From Bacteroidales bacterium UBA1179 (lineage in GTDB: Bacteria; Bacteroidota; Bacteroidia; Bacteroidales; Bacteroidaceae), in assembly GCA_002309915.1 (NCBI GenBank), contig DBYT01000073.1, positions 18,190-28,211 on the forward strand: a DNA stretch of 10,022 nucleotides, read 5' to 3'. Below are positions 6,848 to 10,022 of this stretch, piece after piece. The notes under the pieces are model-generated. The model was not told the origin of the DNA, searched no databases, and worked only from the letters and a program-made list of their open reading frames with translations. Position 1 is the first letter of the stretch. The number at the start of each line of letters is the position of its first letter. Position numbers and translations under genes: made by a program.

Positions 6848-8185
6848 ATGAAACCTATCTGGGACAAGGGTAAACCCGTAAACGAACTGATTCAGAAGTA
6901 CACCGTAGGACGTGACCGCGAGATGGACCTCATGTTGGCCAAGTATGACGTGCAGGGCTCGCTGGCCCACATCACCATGCTGCAATCCATCGGCCTTCTG
7001 GAAGAGGATGAGCTCAAGGCTCTCTCTGCAGGTCTCAAGGATCTGCTCCCTGCAATAGAACGCGGAGAGTTTGTCATTGAGGACGGAGTGGAGGATGTCC
7101 ACTCACAGGTTGAACTCATGCTCACCCGCCAACTCGGCGATATGGGCAAGAAGATCCACAGCGGCCGCTCACGTAACGACCAGGTGCTGGTTGACCTGAA
7201 ACTGTTTACCCGTGACCGTCTGCGCGGCATAGTAAGTGCCGTAAAGAGTCTGTTTGACATCCTTATCAAACAGAGCGATAAGTACAAGGACGTGCTTCTG
7301 CCCGGTTACACCCATCTTCAGATAGCGATGCCTTCATCATTCGGACTCTGGTTCGGCGCTTATGCCGAGGCTCTGACCGACGATATGCTCCTGCTGCGCG
7401 CCGCCTTTGACCAGGCCAACCGCAACCCGCTGGGTTCTGCAGCCGGCTACGGCTCGTCATTCCCCCTGAAGCGTCAGATGACCACTGACCTTCTGGGATT
7501 CGAGTCCATGAACTACAACGTGGTTTATGCACAGATGACCCGCGGCAAGATGGAGCGTAACGTATCATATGCGCTGGCATCGGTTGCCGCTACTATAAGC
7601 CGTCTGGCATTTGACGCCTGCATGTACAACAGCCAGAATTTCGGGTTCATAAAACTGCCCGATGACTGCACCACAGGCTCCAGCATCATGCCTCATAAGA
7701 AAAACCCCGATGTATTCGAGCTGACACGTGCCAAATGCAACCGCCTTCAGGCCATCCCGCAGGAGATAACCCTTATGACAAACAACCTGCCCAGCGGCTA
7801 TTTCCGCGACATGCAGTTGGTAAAGGAGGTATTCCTGCCCGCATTCCAGGAACTCGAGGAGGTTATCACCATGACCGCCTACATGCTGGATCACATCAAG
7901 GTTCGTGAGGATATCCTTTCCGATCCCAAGTATGACGCCATATTCAGCGTGGAGGAGGTTAACCGTCTGGCACGCGAGGGCATGCCTTTCCGTGAGGCTT
8001 ACCGCAAGGTGGGTGCAGAGATCGAGAACGGAACATTCAAGGCTGACCGTAACATCCATCACACTCATGAGGGTAGCATAGGTAACCTTTGCAACGACCG
8101 TATCCAGGCCCGTATGGACAAGCTTACCTCTGATTTCCCGTTCGCCAAGATAGACGAGGCCATCGCCAAACTCACTTCAAAGTGA
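6848..8185 (+). CDS. argH: argininosuccinate lyase
   Basis: ArgH splits argininosuccinate into arginine and fumarate, the last step of arginine synthesis; it works as a cytoplasmic homotetramer of the fumarase/aspartase superfamily. The protein has 445 residues from ATG 6848. The frame extends back to 6797, but that start lies inside the preceding gene and the added residues do not resemble the family. Visible motifs are HSGRSRND at 104-111, PGYTHLQ at 152-158 with the Thr-His pair, and the superfamily signature GSSIMPHKKNPD at 277-288 carrying the catalytic loop serines. The chain opens with the usual WDKG near the N-terminus. All key regions are intact, so the enzyme should be active. It is third in the operon, and its stop overlaps a possible GTG of the next gene. 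Confidence 0.97.
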   Translation: MKPIWDKGKPVNELIQKYTVGRDREMDLMLAKYDVQGSLAHITMLQSIGLLEEDELKALSAGLKDLLPAIERGEFVIEDGVEDVHSQVELMLTRQLGDMGKKIHSGRSRNDQVLVDLKLFTRDRLRGIVSAVKSLFDILIKQSDKYKDVLLPGYTHLQIAMPSSFGLWFGAYAEALTDDMLLLRAAFDQANRNPLGSAAGYGSSFPLKRQMTTDLLGFESMNYNVVYAQMTRGKMERNVSYALASVAATISRLAFDACMYNSQNFGFIKLPDDCTTGSSIMPHKKNPDVFELTRAKCNRLQAIPQEITLMTNNLPSGYFRDMQLVKEVFLPAFQELEEVITMTAYMLDHIKVREDILSDPKYDAIFSVEEVNRLAREGMPFREAYRKVGAEIENGTFKADRNIHHTHEGSIGNLCNDRIQARMDKLTSDFPFAKIDEAIAKLTSK

Positions 8186-8193
8186 AAATCCCG

Positions 8194-8715
8194 ATGAAAA
8201 GGGGAGTTGTTATGCTGTCATTGCTCTTGCTGGCAACCTCTTGCCAGAAGAACAGTTACAACCGGTTCTCCTCCCTTCACAAGGTTTTCTTCAGCTGTGA
8301 GACATCAATCTCACCGTATAACCAGCTCTCTACTCCCGGACGTTTCCTGTCAGTAAGGAAAAGCGAGGGCAAACTGACCATCACTGATTCTGACGGAGAG
8401 AAATTTGAGGAGACGCTGCCGGAAAGCAAGAACCGTTCCTTCATTATGGGACTGGGCGGACTTATTCTGGGAACCCCCACTTTCAACAATGATGACATGT
8501 CCATCTGGGCCTATGACCTGGGCTGTCCCCACTGTGACACCCACAACGTCAGACTCAAGTTTGACCTTCAGGGTAAGGCAACCTGCTCCAAATGCGGAGG
8601 AGAATGGAATCTGAATGCCGACGGTTCCCCGCTAAACAACGACGGAGTGCAGCGCCGCCCGCTATACCGTTACCCCACAACCTTCAATAACGGAATCCTT
8701 ACGGTTTCCAACTGA
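8194..8715 (+). CDS. lipoprotein with Rieske-like Cys4 C-terminal domain
   Basis: The ATG at 8194 gives 173 residues beginning with a lipoprotein signal: Lys-Arg at 2-3, a leucine-rich core, and LATSC with lipidated Cys17. A GTG at 8182 overlapping the argH stop would add four residues and cannot be excluded. The C-terminal half shows CPHC at 111-114 and CSKCGGEW at 131-138, followed by a Pro/Tyr-rich end (RRPLYRYPTTF). The spacing and the residues after the second pair resemble the second half of the Rieske motif, but the usual histidine is cysteine (Cys134). I therefore infer a Rieske or zinc-ribbon-type fold binding zinc, or possibly a non-canonical cluster. The residues between about 30 and 105 are beta-rich and unrecognised. 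Function is unknown. It is the last gene of the pyrE operon, just before the terminator. Confidence 0.8.
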   Translation: MKRGVVMLSLLLLATSCQKNSYNRFSSLHKVFFSCETSISPYNQLSTPGRFLSVRKSEGKLTITDSDGEKFEETLPESKNRSFIMGLGGLILGTPTFNNDDMSIWAYDLGCPHCDTHNVRLKFDLQGKATCSKCGGEWNLNADGSPLNNDGVQRRPLYRYPTTFNNGILTVSN

Positions 8716-8718
8716 GAC

Positions 8719-8751
8719 AAAAAAATGCCGACCTCAAGGCCGGCATTTTTT
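8719..8751. terminator. bidirectional Rho-independent terminator
   Basis: TGCCG (8726-8730) pairs with CGGCA (8741-8745), extended by A7 on the left and T6 on the right. An inner CC/GG pair closes a TCAA loop (8732-8739) across one mismatch. With A and T tracts on both sides it can end transcription in either direction: the plus-strand operon ending at 8715 and the minus-strand esterase ending at 8769. Confidence 0.85.
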
Positions 8752-8768
8752 ATGAATTCATCGGGTGA

Positions 8769-10022
8769 TTATTCCCAAGGAAGCTTGGTGATAGGCTGTG
8801 TGAACTCTGAGTTCTCTACATCGTTCTCGTCAAGCTTGAATACCATGAAGTTGGGGTTATCCTTGGTGCAGGGAGCCCACTCGCCGCCGTCGGGACCGTT
8901 GGGGTCACCGTACTTGCAGAAGTTGGTCCAAGCGGTAAGCATCTTCTCTGACAGATCCCAGTCACCCTTTGTCCAAGGTCTCCAGCAGTGCTGCAGTGAC
9001 TTGAATACGAACCAGAGGTCTGATGAGTGGAATGCGCCACGCAGTCTCTGACCTACCTCAGGATTCTCACCGGGAAGAGGACGTGCAAACTCATAAGCCC
9101 AAGCCTTGTTGCCCTTCTCCTCACGGTTCTTGCAGAACTCTGCGATACCTGCTGACATGTTACCCATATCGTTCAGGGTATAACCGATCATGTAGGGAAC
9201 ATCGGCCAGTGTACCGTCAAGAGCAGCCTGATCAAAACTCTCAAGTGAAACATAACCGTCAACGATAGGCTGACCTGTTATGCTGCCCTGGTTACCGGTA
9301 GCGTTGCTGTAGATGGTAGCAACTGAATGGATAACCTCAGTATCGGCTGAACGCATCTTCTGGATGGTGTTGTAACCTGCCCAGTCCATGATAACCTTGG
9401 TGTTGAACTCAGCGCGCTGCAGAGCGTTCAGACCCTCGGGAGCCTGGGGAGCCTTGTAAGCAGCCAGCTTGGGAGTGTTGTTGTTACCGCCCATACCGCC
9501 AAAGCCGGGGAATCCACCCATACGCATGCCGCCCATACCGCCGCGCATGCCACCTGCATTTGCGTTAGGAACGGTCAGACCGCCGGCGCTCATGATGATA
9601 GCCTTGTTGAACAGTCCGCGTGCCAGAGGAGACTCGCAGAGTGTACGTACGCTACCGCCACCTGCTGACTGGCCGAATATCATTACGTTATCGGGATCAC
9701 CGCCAAACTCGGCAATGTTCTTCTTAATCCACTTGAGAGACTCAATCTGATCCAGGATACCGTAGTTACCTGATACTCCATGCTCGTTCTCAGCTGAGAG
9801 CTCGGGGTGTGTCAGGAAACCGAATACGCCCAGACGATAGTTGATAGATACTATAACTACGTCCTTGCCGGCCCACTCCTGTGCATCGAACTCGGGCTCT
9901 GAACCCCAACCCTCGCGGTAACCGCCACCGTGAATCCACAGGGCAACCGGAAGCTTGGCATTGACTTCACCCGGCTTCTTGGTCCATACATTCAGATAAA
10001 GGCAATCCTCACTGAAGGGAGC
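8769..10022 (-). CDS. type-B carboxylesterase (para-nitrobenzyl-esterase-like), C-terminal 417 residues
   Basis: The frame is open to the right edge, so the N-terminus and any signal peptide are missing. This alpha/beta-hydrolase hydrolyses carboxyl esters; the substrate cannot be predicted. In fragment numbering the family motifs are SEDCLYLNVW at 4-13, the oxyanion-hole HGGG at 31-34, NYRLGVFGF at 61-69, and the nucleophile elbow GQSAG at 117-121 with Ser119. The probable catalytic histidine is His332 in GAFHSSDLWFVF. The acid lies in IGYTLNDMG (279-287): Asp285 occupies the usual Glu position, with an extra Met before the Gly. A Gly/Met-rich insert lies at 157-182, after the elbow. Bacteroidales relatives are usually exported, often near glycan-degradation genes, but no such neighbours are visible. 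It converges on the pyrE-argH operon across a shared terminator. Confidence 0.93.
   Translation of the reverse strand, partial: APFSEDCLYLNVWTKKPGEVNAKLPVALWIHGGGYREGWGSEPEFDAQEWAGKDVVIVSINYRLGVFGFLTHPELSAENEHGVSGNYGILDQIESLKWIKKNIAEFGGDPDNVMIFGQSAGGGSVRTLCESPLARGLFNKAIIMSAGGLTVPNANAGGMRGGMGGMRMGGFPGFGGMGGNNNTPKLAAYKAPQAPEGLNALQRAEFNTKVIMDWAGYNTIQKMRSADTEVIHSVATIYSNATGNQGSITGQPIVDGYVSLESFDQAALDGTLADVPYMIGYTLNDMGNMSAGIAEFCKNREEKGNKAWAYEFARPLPGENPEVGQRLRGAFHSSDLWFVFKSLQHCWRPWTKGDWDLSEKMLTAWTNFCKYGDPNGPDGGEWAPCTKDNPNFMVFKLDENDVENSEFTQPITKLPWE
9477..9554 (-). repeat. Gly/Met-rich low-complexity insert inside the carboxylesterase
   Basis: This stretch encodes fragment residues 157-182, starting GGMRGGMGGMRMGG and continuing with GFPGFGGMGG and three Asn. 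It follows LFNKAIIMSAGG, a conserved family segment after the nucleophile elbow, and precedes the helix that normally continues directly. The frame is intact, so it is an insertion in a real protein rather than a frameshift. A flexible loop near the active-site entrance is a likely structure. Confidence 0.8.

Noticed and set aside
7565..8068. A 167-codon minus-strand open frame opposite argH.
   Set aside because: It mirrors conserved argH sequence and its product resembles no family I know; long antisense frames are common opposite GC-biased codons.
8524..8610. A classical Rieske [2Fe-2S] protein.
   Set aside because: The second histidine ligand is replaced by cysteine, so a standard Rieske cluster is not supported; kept as Rieske-like only.

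Overview
This window looks like core chromosome from a member of Bacteroidales (Bacteroides/Prevotella-like; genus not resolvable from the sequence alone). The evidence is the style of the gene products (OmpH, a five-POTRA BamA, DUF6089- and DUF6242-type proteins, an SRPBCC protein between pyrE and argH), a perfect Bacteroidetes -7 promoter element (TAnnTTTG), weak or absent Shine-Dalgarno sequences, and a lipoprotein with a Cys-x-Lys-Asp-Asp surface-export-like N-terminus. I see no mobile element, CRISPR array, tRNA or rRNA. Genes fill nearly all of it, and the only sizeable gaps are 57, 149 and 53 bases.

Left half, minus strand (5625 down to the left edge): a tightly packed envelope operon. 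In order of transcription it encodes a surface-type lipoprotein with Asp-box repeats (DUF6242-like), a small outer-membrane beta-barrel (DUF6089/PorG-like), undecaprenyl diphosphate synthase (uppS), the outer-membrane insertase BamA, and the first 39 codons of an OmpH/Skp periplasmic chaperone. The first four genes are separated by only 4 to 6 bases. Together they supply the lipid carrier for peptidoglycan and glycan synthesis, the machine that inserts outer-membrane proteins, and a chaperone that feeds it.

Right half, plus strand (5775 to 8715): a metabolic operon read divergently from the envelope operon out of a 149-base intergenic region. It encodes orotate phosphoribosyltransferase (pyrE), an SRPBCC/START-like small protein, argininosuccinate lyase (argH), and a lipoprotein whose C-terminal half resembles a Rieske fold with four cysteines. 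Pyrimidine and arginine synthesis share carbamoyl phosphate, which makes a joint operon sensible. A symmetric hairpin flanked by A and T tracts (8719-8751) ends it and probably also ends the convergent gene.

Right edge, minus strand (10022 down to 8769): the last 417 residues of a type-B carboxylesterase (para-nitrobenzyl-esterase-like), cut by the window edge. It carries a Gly/Met-rich low-complexity insert just after the nucleophile elbow.

No clearly new system is evident. The points most worth a second look are the Cys4 Rieske-like lipoprotein, the Tyr/Asn/Gly-rich loop in BamA, the Gly/Met insert and shifted catalytic acid of the esterase, and the two little-characterised envelope proteins leading the uppS-bamA operon.
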